Assembly: GCA_020252385.1 (NCBI GenBank)
Contig: JADCDC010000264.1
Coordinates: forward strand, 1-6,026
DNA from: Aestuariivirga sp.
Lineage (GTDB): Bacteria; Pseudomonadota; Alphaproteobacteria; Rhizobiales; Aestuariivirgaceae
Reading direction: 5' to 3'
Length of the DNA stretch: 6,026 nucleotides
The notes under the pieces: generated by a model
Seen by the model: the letters and a program-made list of their open reading frames with translations, nothing else
Told to the model about the DNA's origin: nothing
Database searches by the model: none
Program-made: the position numbers and the translations under genes
Shown here: piece by piece, positions 1-5,856 of the stretch
How the letters are laid out: each line of letters starts with the position of its first letter
Numbering within the stretch: position 1 is the stretch's first letter

Positions 1-434
1 AAGTAGTAGTCGTCCGACTTCATGCCGACATTGGCGAAGGTGTAGCAGGACACCGCCATGATCGCCGCCGCGGAGATCAGGCTCCAGGTCTGGCCGGAGA
101 AATAGAAGTCCACCGGCGTCATGTTGAACCAGTAGACCATCAGCGCCGGAACGGCGACATAGGTGAAGAAATCGATCACATTGTCGAGTGTGCGCCCGTC
201 GACATTGGGCGTGTATTCGAGGACGCGCGCCTTCCGGGCCAGCGTCCCGTCCACCCCGTCGACGAACAGCGCAAGCCCCAGCCACATGAAGGCGGCCACG
301 ATGTCGTTCTTCAGGACCGAGACCAGCGCCAGGAAGCCCAGCACGATCCCGCAGGTGGTGAAGGCATGGACGGCCCATGCCACACCCCGCTTCACATCTC
401 GGTCGATGTTGGGATGCAGGTTGAGCTTGGCCAA
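1..434 (-). CDS. pcs: Phosphatidylcholine synthase, N-terminal part (runs off left edge)
   Basis: Pcs is an inner-membrane CDP-alcohol phosphatidyltransferase that condenses CDP-diacylglycerol with choline to make phosphatidylcholine, a lipid of host-associated and soil alphaproteobacteria. The visible 144 residues carry the family motif: D59-G-V-D62-G63, A66-R67, then G80, D84 and D88 (DGVDGTLAR ... GRTLDNVID). The spacing between the two halves is longer than in the generic CDP-alcohol motif, as I remember it from rhizobial Pcs. Hydrophobic segments lie around residues 29-41, 45-58 and 91-102, and a Pcs-like GMKSDDYY follows at the edge. No ATG exists in frame upstream. I chose TTG at 434-432 because GGGAG lies 10 bases before it and a strong promoter ends about 20 bases before that. 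The gene is codirectional with mnmA, 112 bp downstream of it. The C-terminal part lies outside the window. The family call is firm; the exact start is less so. Confidence 0.9.
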   Translation of the reverse strand, partial: MAKLNLHPNIDRDVKRGVAWAVHAFTTCGIVLGFLALVSVLKNDIVAAFMWLGLALFVDGVDGTLARKARVLEYTPNVDGRTLDNVIDFFTYVAVPALMVYWFNMTPVDFYFSGQTWSLISAAAIMAVSCYTFANVGMKSDDYY

Positions 435-461
435 GACGCTGATACTCCCACGTGATGGCCG

Positions 462-490
462 ATTATAGGAAAGCCGGGGGCGCAAGGCAA
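462..490 (-). promoter_or_regulatory. Sigma70-like promoter for pcs
   Basis: On the minus strand, TTGCCT (490-485) is separated by exactly 17 bases from a perfect TATAAT (467-462). Transcription would start near 455, giving a leader of about 21 bases that includes GGGAG at 449-445 and ends at the TTG start at 434. This gives pcs its own promoter in the 112-bp gap behind mnmA and supports the short, non-ATG gene start. The -35 box matches the consensus at 4 of 6 positions. Confidence 0.6.
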
Positions 491-546
491 ATCTTCCTCC
501 CTGGCAGCCGCTTTGATGCGACAACGGGGCGGGCGGCGGCCGGGTT

Positions 547-1698
547 TCAGGGCCTGGCGATGAATCCGCCGCCCAGCACCCGCTGGCCCGGCCCCTCGCC
601 CGCATAGAGCACGCAGGCCTGGCCGGGGGAGACGCCGAATTCCCCGCCGCTGACCCTCACCACCGGGCCCTCCCCGTCATCCCGGATCTCGGCCGGAACG
701 GGGGGCCTCGCCGAGCGGATGCGGGCATGGACGGGCTGCGGCGTGGCGCCGGGCGGCCTGTCGCCCAGCCAGTTGAGGCTGGAAAGCGCGATGTCGGTCT
801 GCTTCAGGGCCGCGCGGGGGCCCACCACCACCTGGCGGGTGGCGGGCTCGATCTTCACCACATAGAGCGGCTCGCCCCCGGCGATGCCGAGGCCCCGGCG
901 CTGGCCGATGGTGAAGTGGATGATGCCGGCGTGCCGGCCCAGCACCCGGCCGTCCATGTCCACGATGTCGCCGGGTTCGGCGGCGTCGGGCCGGAGCTTC
1001 AGGATCAGTTCGGCATAGCGCCCGTCCGGCACGAAGCAGATGTCCTGGCTGTCCGGCTTGTCGGCGACGCCCAGGCCCAGCGAGGCGGCAATCGCCCGGG
1101 TCTCGGCCTTGGAGAGGCCTCCCAGCGGGAAGCGCAGGTAGTCAAGCTGGGGCTGGGTGGTGGCGAACAGGAAATAGCTCTGGTCGCGGGCGAGGTCCGA
1201 AGGCGTGAACATGTCGCGCCGGCCGGAGCCGTCCGCCCGCGCCCGGCTTTCGACGTAATGCCCCGTCGCCAGTGCGGCGGCGTCAAGCTCCCGGGAGCGC
1301 GCCAGGAGGTCGGCGAACTTCACGGTCCGATTGCAGGTGACGCAGGGGATGGGCGTCTCGCCCTGGAGATAGCCCGACACGAATTCGTCGATCACCGCCT
1401 CCCGGAAGCGGGATTCGAAGTCGAGCACATAATGCGGAATGTCGAGGGCAGCCGCGGCGCGGCGCGCATCGTGGATGTCCTGTCCGGCACAGCAGGCACC
1501 CTTCCGGCGCACCGCCTCGCCATGGTCGTAGAGCTGCAGCGTGATCCCCACGACCTCAAAGCCCGCCTGCTTGAGGAGTGCTGCCGTCACCGTCGAATCA
1601 ACGCCTCCCGACATGGCGCACACCACGCGCACGGCGGACGGGTCGCCGGCAATGCCGACGGTCTCGCGCACGCTGTCGATGAGAGCCTGTCCGATCAT
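547..1698 (-). CDS. mnmA: tRNA-specific 2-thiouridylase MnmA
   Basis: MnmA uses ATP to adenylate U34 of the tRNAs for Lys, Glu and Gln, then inserts sulfur from a persulfide relay to give s2U34 at the wobble position. The 383 residues match the usual family length. The N-terminal PP-loop SGGVDST is at residues 30-36, followed by the CNRTVKF block with C122, TGHY at 145-148, DQSYFL at 172-177, PDSQDICFV at 215-223 with C221, FTIGQRRGLG in the central domain, and a C-terminal beta-barrel region. C122 and C221 correspond to the catalytic pair Cys102 and Cys199 of E. coli. Residue 119, aligned with E. coli Asp99, is Cys (PCVTCN), as I recall for alphaproteobacterial members. The ATG at 1698 has AGAAGGA three bases upstream (1708-1702). 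A palindromic repeat begins 36 bp upstream, and pcs follows downstream on the same strand. The TGA stop is at 549-547. Confidence 0.98.
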   Translation of the reverse strand: MIGQALIDSVRETVGIAGDPSAVRVVCAMSGGVDSTVTAALLKQAGFEVVGITLQLYDHGEAVRRKGACCAGQDIHDARRAAAALDIPHYVLDFESRFREAVIDEFVSGYLQGETPIPCVTCNRTVKFADLLARSRELDAAALATGHYVESRARADGSGRRDMFTPSDLARDQSYFLFATTQPQLDYLRFPLGGLSKAETRAIAASLGLGVADKPDSQDICFVPDGRYAELILKLRPDAAEPGDIVDMDGRVLGRHAGIIHFTIGQRRGLGIAGGEPLYVVKIEPATRQVVVGPRAALKQTDIALSSLNWLGDRPPGATPQPVHARIRSARPPVPAEIRDDGEGPVVRVSGGEFGVSPGQACVLYAGEGPGQRVLGGGFIARP

Positions 1699-1734
1699 CT
1701 GTCCTTCTCTTTACGCCGCTTTGCCGCCCGAAGA

Positions 1735-1862
1735 GCCCTCATCCGGCCTGTCGGCCACCTTCTCCCATCGGCTTCGCCGACGGGAGAAGGGAAATGCCTC
1801 CACGAGTCCCTTCTCCCGTTGCAAGGCAATGGGAGAAGGTGCCCGACAGGGCGGATGAGGGC
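1735..1862. repeat. RIME-like nested palindromic intergenic repeat
   Basis: The outer arms at 1735-1768 and 1829-1862 are 34 bases each and pair with only two mismatches (CCCTCATCCGGCCTGTCGG against its complement). Inside are three further hairpins: CGGC-TTC-GCCG (1769-1779), a perfect 11-bp stem of CGGGAGAAGGG (1781-1791) with CCCTTCTCCCG (1808-1818) around a 16-base loop, and TTGC-AAG-GCAA (1819-1829, sharing one base with the outer arm). The whole can fold as a long stem with three side arms, like a cloverleaf. The word family CCCTCATCC ... CCACCTTCTCCC resembles dispersed intergenic elements of Hyphomicrobiales (RIME-type); that identification is from memory. It sits 36 bp upstream of the mnmA start, so it is probably part of the mnmA leader or very close to its promoter. 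There is no coding capacity. Confidence 0.85.
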
Positions 1863-1984
1863 CTCTCTCCGCGTGTCCACTCTCAACCAAGACGCTAGAT
1901 GGCCACTCCCACCCCGCTTGTAAACCCGGTTGTGCTGAAATGGCACCGCCCGCCACCCGCGGTTTGGGAAATCTTCATCTGTAC

Positions 1985-1999
1985 TTAGGCGAATTTTAA
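1985..1999 (+). promoter_or_regulatory. CtrA-like box upstream of sciP
   Basis: TTAG at 1985-1988, seven bases, then TTAA at 1996-1999 match the CtrA consensus TTAA-N7-TTAA at seven of eight positions. The site ends 58 bases before the sciP ATG. That is consistent with CtrA bound over the -35 region and transcription starting around 2025. I see no good sigma70 -35 box there, as expected for a CtrA-activated promoter. In Caulobacter, sciP is itself CtrA-activated and its product then inhibits CtrA. Binding here is inferred from sequence only. Confidence 0.5.
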
Positions 2000-2057
2000 G
2001 GGGCTGGGACCTAGGCTTCGATGCAGTGAGTTGCTGCGTATGGGTTGAGTTTCGTTC

Positions 2058-2336
2058 ATGAACGGTCAGTTGCGTACCCGCGTAAACTACGTCATCGGGC
2101 CCGATGGAAGCCCGCTGACAGTCGCCGACCTCCCTCCGCCGGGCAACCAGCGCTGGGTGATCCGCCGCAAGGCGGAGGTGGTCGCGGCCGTCCGCGGCGG
2201 CTTGCTCAGTCTCGAGGAGGCCTGCGACAGGTACGTCCTCACCGTCGAGGAATATCTGAGCTGGCAGCGGTCGATCGACCGTCATGGCCTCGCCGGCCTG
2301 CGCACCACGCGCATCCAGGACTACCGCTCGAACTGA
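2058..2336 (+). CDS. sciP: CtrA inhibitor SciP (DUF1153 helix-turn-helix protein)
   Basis: SciP is a small cytoplasmic cell-cycle regulator of alphaproteobacteria. In Caulobacter it binds the master regulator CtrA and blocks transcription from CtrA-activated promoters in G1. The 92 residues are of family length and follow the Caulobacter protein closely as I remember it: YVIGPDGSPL at 11-20, a DLPPP linker, then a helix-rich DNA-binding-like domain from about 33 to 80 with RWVIRRKAEVVAAVRGG, SLEEAC and the conserved SIDRHGLAGLRTTRIQ near the end. ATG 2058 is the start because the in-frame ATG at 2040 is closed by a TGA two codons later. The Shine-Dalgarno is poor, so translation may be weak or leader-dependent. 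The gene is monocistronic, divergent from mnmA, preceded by a CtrA-like box and followed by a hairpin. The family call is very secure; regulatory targets in this organism are inferred. Confidence 0.95.
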   Translation: MNGQLRTRVNYVIGPDGSPLTVADLPPPGNQRWVIRRKAEVVAAVRGGLLSLEEACDRYVLTVEEYLSWQRSIDRHGLAGLRTTRIQDYRSN

Positions 2337-2353
2337 GCACCTGATCGCCTGCA

Positions 2354-2383
2354 GGGGCCGGACCCGACCGTCCGGCCTCTCTT
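2354..2383 (+). terminator. Terminator-like hairpin after sciP
   Basis: GGCCGGAC (2356-2363) and GTCCGGCC (2370-2377) form a perfect 8-bp GC-rich stem with a 6-base loop, extendable by a G-T wobble and a G-C pair at the base. It is followed by the pyrimidine run TCTCTT rather than a true T-tract, so it is a plausible but imperfect intrinsic terminator. It lies 18 bases beyond the sciP stop and would separate sciP from the kef genes. Confidence 0.55.
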
Positions 2384-2417
2384 GCATGGTGGCGGCATTG
2401 TGGCAGGATCGCCGTCC

Positions 2418-3017
2418 ATGAAGGTCCTCATCCTGCACGCCCATCCCCGCAGTACCGGTTCCGTCGTCCAGAAGGCCATGCTGCGCGCCATCGCCGGGCT
2501 GGAGGGCGTCAGCCTCGTCGATCTCTATGCGCTCTATCCCGACCTGGCGATCGACGTCGCGGCGGAACAGCAGCGGCTCCTCGCGCATGACCTGATCGTG
2601 CTGCAGCATCCCTTCTACTGGTATTCCTCGCCCGCCATCATCAAGGAATGGCAGGATCTGGTGCTCGAGAACGGCTGGGCCTACGGGCCGGGCGGCACCA
2701 AGCTCGCCGGGCGCTTCCTGATGTCCGCGATCTCGACCGGCGGCTCCGAGGCCGCCTACCACCGGCAGGGCAAGAACCGCTTCGAGATCGGGGAGCTCCT
2801 GAGCCCCTTCAACCAGACGGCCTATCTCTGTTCCATGGCCTATCTCGCCCCCTTCGTCATCCATTCCGGGCGGCGCCTGCCGGCGGCCGAGCTCACCTCT
2901 CAAGCCGAAGCCTACCGGGACCTGATCGTCGGCCTGCGCGATGGGCGGATCGATCCGCTCTCGCGGCTTGCGGTGGGCTACACGCTCCCCCCCGCCTTCC
3001 ACGCGGCGGCCCACTGA
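2418..3017 (+). CDS. kefF: KefF/KefG-like NAD(P)H:quinone oxidoreductase, ancillary to K+ efflux antiporter
   Basis: KefF and KefG are FMN-binding flavodoxin-fold quinone reductases that bind a Kef K+/H+ antiporter and are needed for its full activity during electrophile stress. The 199 residues show the flavodoxin start KVLILHAHPRSTGS (2-15), LYALYPD around 37-42, QHPFYWYSSPAIIKEWQD (63-80), GWAYGPGGTKLAGR (86-99) and the STGG loop (106-109), all in family order. I chose ATG 2418 because AGGA (2405-2408) lies nine bases upstream and the flavodoxin strand starts at once. A TTG at 2382 would add 12 residues of no family character and sits inside the terminator-like hairpin. The TGA stop shares its A with the antiporter ATG (TGATG), so the two are translationally coupled, matching the kefF-kefC order in E. 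coli. I see no obvious promoter in the short gap after sciP. KefF versus KefG is not settled; pairing with a KefC-like antiporter favours KefF. Confidence 0.87.
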   Translation: MKVLILHAHPRSTGSVVQKAMLRAIAGLEGVSLVDLYALYPDLAIDVAAEQQRLLAHDLIVLQHPFYWYSSPAIIKEWQDLVLENGWAYGPGGTKLAGRFLMSAISTGGSEAAYHRQGKNRFEIGELLSPFNQTAYLCSMAYLAPFVIHSGRRLPAAELTSQAEAYRDLIVGLRDGRIDPLSRLAVGYTLPPAFHAAAH

Positions 3018-4885
3018 TGCACCCGCAGGACCTGCTCCTCGGCGCCTTCGTCTATCTCGCGGCGGCCGTCATCGCGGCCCCGCTCGCAACGAGGCTGGGG
3101 CTCGGTTCCGTGCTGGGCTATCTCGTCGCCGGCATGGTGATCGGCCCCTCGGTTCTGGGCCTCGTCGGGCAGGAGGGGGCGGACGTCATGCACTTCGCCG
3201 AGTTCGGCGTCGTGGTCATGCTCTTCCTCGTCGGGCTCGAGCTTCAGCCCTCCAAGCTGTGGGCGTTGCGCCGGCCGATCATCGGGCTCGGTGGCCTCCA
3301 GGTGGTGCTGACCGCGCTGGCGCTGGGGGCGGGCGCGCTGGCGATGGGCTTCTCCTGGCAGTCCTCGATCGCCACGGGCCTCATCCTCGCCATGTCCTGA
3401 ACCGCCATCGTGCTGCAGAGCCTGTCGGAGCGCGGGCTCCTCAAGACCTCTGCCGGACAGTCCTCCTTCTCTGTCCTGCTGTTCCAGGACATCGCGGTGA
3501 TCCCGATCCTCGCCCTCCTGCCGCTGCTCGCCGCGGCGAAGCCCCATGACGATCACGGCGTCAGCCTCATCGGCGATCTTCCGGGCTGGGCGCAGACGCT
3601 TGCCGTGCTGGCGGCGGTGGCGGCGATCGTGCTGGCCGGGCGCTTCCTGACGCGCCCCCTGTTCCGCCTGATCGCCGATACCGGGATCCGCGAGGTGTTC
3701 GTGGGCCTCGCCCTCCTCATGGTCGTGGGCATCGCGCTTCTGATGCAGCTCGTCGGCCTCTCCGCCGCACTCGGCACCTTCCTCGCCGGCGTCGTGCTGG
3801 CGGAAAGCGAATACCGCCACGAGCTCGAGATGGATCTCGAGCCCTTCAAGGGCCTGCTGCTCGCGGTGTTCTTCATCGCGGTCGGCGCGGGCATCGACTT
3901 CTCGCTCCTCATGGGCCAGCCGCTACTGATCCTCGGCCTCGTCCTCGGCTTCATCCTGGTGAAGCTCGCCGTGCTCTTCCTGCTCGCCCGCCTCTTCGCC
4001 ATGAGCGCGCCGGATGGCTCGCGCTTCTCCTTCTCGCTGGCGCAGGGCGGCGAGTTCGCCTTCGTGCTGATTTCCTTCGCGGCCGGTCTCGCCCTGCTCG
4101 ATCCGGCGCAGACGGGCCTCCTCGTCGCGGTGGTGGCGCTGTCGATGGCGGCAGCCCCCCTCCTCATGCTGTTCGACGAGCGCGTGATGCAGAAGCGCTT
4201 CGCCGCCACGGCCCCGCCGCGCGAGAGCGATCAGATCGAGGAGACGGGCAGCGTCATCATCGCCGGCCACGGCCGCTATGGCATGACGGTCGGCCGCCTC
4301 CTGCAGGCCAGCGGCATCCGTGCCGTCGTGCTCGACCATGACGGCGAGCAGATCGAGGCGCTCCGCAAGTTCGGCTACAAGGTCTATTACGGCGATGCCT
4401 CGCGCCATGATCTCCTCGAGGCCGCGGGTGCGGCGGAGGCGAAGGCCCTCGTCATCGCCATCGACGACCGCGAGAAGGCGCTCGAGATCGTCGAGGCGGC
4501 GCGCCGCCACTTCCCCCAGCTCCCGATCTTCGCCCGCGCCTTCGACCGCGTGCACGCCTACCGGCTGATCAACGCTGGCGTCGAGGACGTCCACCGCGAA
4601 GTCTTCGCCTCCTCCGTCGAGATGGGCGAGAAGCTGCTCGTCCGCCTCGGCATCCACCCCTTCGAGGCGCACCGCGCGGCAAAGCGCTTCAAGGCGCATG
4701 ACGAGGAACTGGTCCGCCGCGCGGCCCAACACGTTGACGACACCCAGCGCCTGATCGACATCGCCCGCCAGGGCCGCGACGAGATCGAGCGCGTGCTGAC
4801 CACCGACCAGTCCGGCGCCGTCCAGGTCCACGACCACGCATGGGAAGCGCCGGACAAGCAGCCTGCCGAAAAGCCTGCGCCGTGA
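3017..4885 (+). pseudogene. kefC: KefC-type K+/H+ antiporter, interrupted by an in-frame TGA at codon 128
   Basis: Kef proteins are CPA2-family inner-membrane antiporters that release K+ and take up H+ when glutathione adducts bind their cytoplasmic domain, acidifying the cell against electrophiles. The reading frame is 622 codons plus stop, against about 620 residues in E. coli KefC. The visible order is: antiporter helices with GLGSVLGYLVAG (28-39) and MLFLVGLELQPSKLW (68-82); LLFQDIAVIP (154-163); the regulatory stretch SEYRHELEMDLEPFKG (264-279); GGEFAFVL; a TrkA-N/RCK nucleotide fold with GHGRYG (417-422) and KVYYGDASRHDLLEAAGA; and a Pro/Lys-rich tail. Everything is collinear and in one frame except TGA at 3398-3400 (AMS-stop-TAIVLQ), where the family has Ser. 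Ordinary translation would give a 127-residue fragment. Reinitiation at GTG 3410 would give 491 residues lacking the first helices and has no visible ribosome site. It overlaps kefF by one base. The RCK region resembles KefC more than KefB. I call it a probable pseudogene, but sequencing error or readthrough cannot be excluded. Confidence 0.85.
3398..3400 (+). other. In-frame TGA within kefC
   Basis: The codons read GCC ATG TCC TGA ACC GCC ATC GTG. Frame is identical before and after, so this is a substitution and not an indel. E. coli KefC and KefB read LSSTAI and MSSTAM here, so Ser is expected; one change from TCA, or from Cys TGC, would give TGA. The other complete genes of the window (mnmA, sciP, kefF, the outer-membrane protein) all end in TGA, so TGA is a working stop in this organism and not a reassigned sense codon. 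The following base is A, a context known to make UGA leakier in E. coli. Confidence 0.95.
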
Positions 4886-4888
4886 GCC

Positions 4889-4917
4889 TTGATCGATTTA
4901 AGGCGATCTCCTACAAT
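4889..4917 (+). promoter_or_regulatory. Sigma70-like promoter of the outer-membrane protein gene, with an internal dyad
   Basis: TTGATC (4889-4894), a 17-base spacer, then TACAAT (4912-4917) match the -35 and -10 consensus at 4 of 6 and 5 of 6 positions. Transcription would start near 4924, just before the AAGGGA ribosome site (4931-4936). The spacer region contains an inverted repeat GATCG (4891-4895) and CGATC (4904-4908), eight bases apart, overlapping the -35 box; this could be an operator half-site pair or chance. The -35 begins four bases after the antiporter stop, so the porin gene is likely transcribed on its own. Confidence 0.6.
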
Positions 4918-4943
4918 TGTTACTGGCAAAAAGGGACTCAACA

Positions 4944-5780
4944 ATGATTTGCAATCGTTTGCTGCTTGCATCTGGCTTGACCCTCGCAATGGCATGCACA
5001 CCCTCATTCGCTGCCGATCCGGTAATGGAGCCCCAGACATGGACTGGCTTCTACACGGGCGTGAACCTCGGTATGGGCTATGCGACGAGCGATGTCGCCT
5101 ATGTGCCGAACGACGCGACAACCACCGGGTTCTTTGAATTCGGCTTCCAACCACCCTCGGAGGACCTGGACCGCGTCGGCATGTTGGGTGGCCTTCAGGC
5201 CGGGTTCAACTGGCAGATCCACGATCACTGGGTGGTTGGCATCGAGGGAGATTTTCAACTCACGGATCTGGATAGCTCCGAGGACGGCAGTGCAGAAGGT
5301 CCGCCGGACCGGGGCATCCCGCAGATCGTCACGGCCTACGCCCGTGAAGAACTGGACTCGCTTGGAACGGCCCGGGTCCGGCTGGGCTATCTCGCCACCG
5401 ACAACCTCCTGATCTACGGCACCGGAGGCCTTGCATTTGGCAAGGTCAGCCGCAATGGCGAGTTTGCGGCAACAGCGGGTGGCGGGCTAGTGCAGGTCAA
5501 TCCGCCACCGACATTCATTTGCCGTGAGGACGTCACCTGTTTCAAAGGTTCGGAATCGGAGTGGGAACTCGGCTGGACGGCCGGCGCGGGCCTCGAATAT
5601 GCGGTCAGCGCCAAGTGGACCATCGGCGGGGAGTATCTCTTCAGCCGTCTCCCCGGAGCGTCGATAACCGAAACGGCGCTGTATCCTGTACCGGATACGC
5701 CTGCCGCCTCGTTCGACGCGGAATTCGGAGACCTCGATGTGCAGATGGTGCGGTTCAAGCTGAACTACCGCTTCAACTGA
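4944..5780 (+). CDS. Omp25/Omp31-like outer-membrane beta-barrel protein (porin family)
   Basis: This is a predicted small outer-membrane barrel of the OmpA-like transmembrane type common in Hyphomicrobiales; a specific substrate cannot be named. The 278 residues begin with a Sec signal peptide (residues 1 to about 23/24: charged start, hydrophobic LLLASGLTLAMA, cleavage near SFAA-DP). Strand pairs follow: WTGFYTGVNLGMGYA (33-47), LGGLQAGFNW and HWVVGIEGDFQ (81-105), LGTARVRLGYL and LLIYGTGGLAFGKV (140-168), GWTAGAGLEYA and KWTIGGEYLF (210-233), and a last strand ending LNYRFN. ATG 4944 is preferred because AAGGGA lies seven bases upstream and the signal peptide starts there; a TTG at 4917 lies inside the -10 box. 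Cys193 and Cys199 in a predicted long loop may form a disulfide. The final residue is Asn after Phe, whereas these barrels usually end in Phe. A Cys at residue 18 lacks a good lipobox, so it is not called a lipoprotein. Third-position A/T is more frequent than in kefC, judged by eye. Confidence 0.87.
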   Translation: MICNRLLLASGLTLAMACTPSFAADPVMEPQTWTGFYTGVNLGMGYATSDVAYVPNDATTTGFFEFGFQPPSEDLDRVGMLGGLQAGFNWQIHDHWVVGIEGDFQLTDLDSSEDGSAEGPPDRGIPQIVTAYAREELDSLGTARVRLGYLATDNLLIYGTGGLAFGKVSRNGEFAATAGGGLVQVNPPPTFICREDVTCFKGSESEWELGWTAGAGLEYAVSAKWTIGGEYLFSRLPGASITETALYPVPDTPAASFDAEFGDLDVQMVRFKLNYRFN

Positions 5781-5822
5781 CGGCGCTCCCACCCGACCAC
5801 GCCTCGACGCTGGCATCCTGCC

Positions 5823-5856
5823 CCGCACCGGACTAAACGGTGTGCGGCAAACCGCA
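5823..5856 (+). promoter_or_regulatory. Two mutually exclusive hairpins before the aminotransferase gene
   Basis: CCGCAC (5823-5828) can pair with GTGCGG (5842-5847), enclosing an inner CG/CG pairing and a 2-base bulge. Alternatively TGCGG (5843-5847) can pair with CCGCA (5852-5856) around a CAAA loop, touching the first base of the AGGA ribosome site (5856-5859). Both use the same TGCGG. There is no T-run, so a classical terminator for the upstream porin is doubtful. The stems are short and could be chance in GC-rich DNA. Confidence 0.3.

Larger units (their letters stand above)
1699..2057. other. Divergent intergenic region between mnmA and sciP
   Basis: These 359 bases separate the divergent starts of mnmA (minus) and sciP (plus). 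I find no credible gene here; the open frames that cross it are read-through of the palindromic repeat or shadows of neighbours. Contents from left to right: the mnmA ribosome-binding site (1708-1702), the nested palindrome (1735-1862), about 120 bp in which I see no clear structure (1863-1984), a CtrA-like box (1985-1999), and the sciP leader. I could not find a convincing -35/-10 pair for mnmA. Its promoter must be inside or beyond the repeat, or be too degenerate to recognise by eye. Confidence 0.7.

Noticed and set aside
431..1912. Shared words CCAAGACGCT, GATGGCC and ACTCCCAC near the pcs start (431-460) and beside the repeat (1887-1912), perhaps a duplicated regulatory segment.
   Set aside because: A shared 10-mer is expected by chance in a window this size, the order and spacing of the words differ, and one copy is the coding start of pcs.
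727..1923. A 398-codon open frame on the plus strand opposite mnmA, and another of 439 codons on the minus strand (3014-1695) spanning sciP and kefF.
   Set aside because: Both lie antisense to certain genes, have low-complexity His/Arg/Gly/Asp-rich composition, show no recognisable domain and cross the palindromic repeat. They are typical shadow frames of GC-rich DNA.
2382..2417. Longer kefF start at TTG 2382.
   Set aside because: It starts inside the terminator-like hairpin region, lacks a ribosome site, and adds 12 Gly-rich residues before the flavodoxin strand; ATG 2418 has AGGA at good spacing.
3398..3400. TGA reassigned as a sense codon in this organism.
   Set aside because: mnmA, sciP, kefF, the antiporter and the porin all end at TGA at the expected family length, and the expected residue is Ser rather than Trp.
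3398..3440. TGA as a selenocysteine codon, with GGAGC-GCGG-GCTCC (3427-3440) as a downstream SECIS-like hairpin.
   Set aside because: The family has Ser, not Cys, here, and I know of no selenoprotein in the Kef family. The hairpin lies about 27 bases from the TGA and lacks the usual bulged U and GU-containing loop. It would need reconsidering if the genome has selA, selB and selC and relatives show TGC or TGA at this codon.
2978..4837. Long minus-strand open frames opposite the antiporter (280 and 304 codons), rich in Glu, Asp, His and Gln.
   Set aside because: They mirror the codon bias of the kefC frame (complement of Leu, Ala, Val and Ile codons) and have no start signals or domains.
4960..5010. 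Lipoprotein signal in the porin (Cys18 in AMAC-TPS).
   Set aside because: The position three before Cys is Ala rather than Leu, Val or Ile, and a clear signal peptidase I site (SFAA) follows a few residues later.
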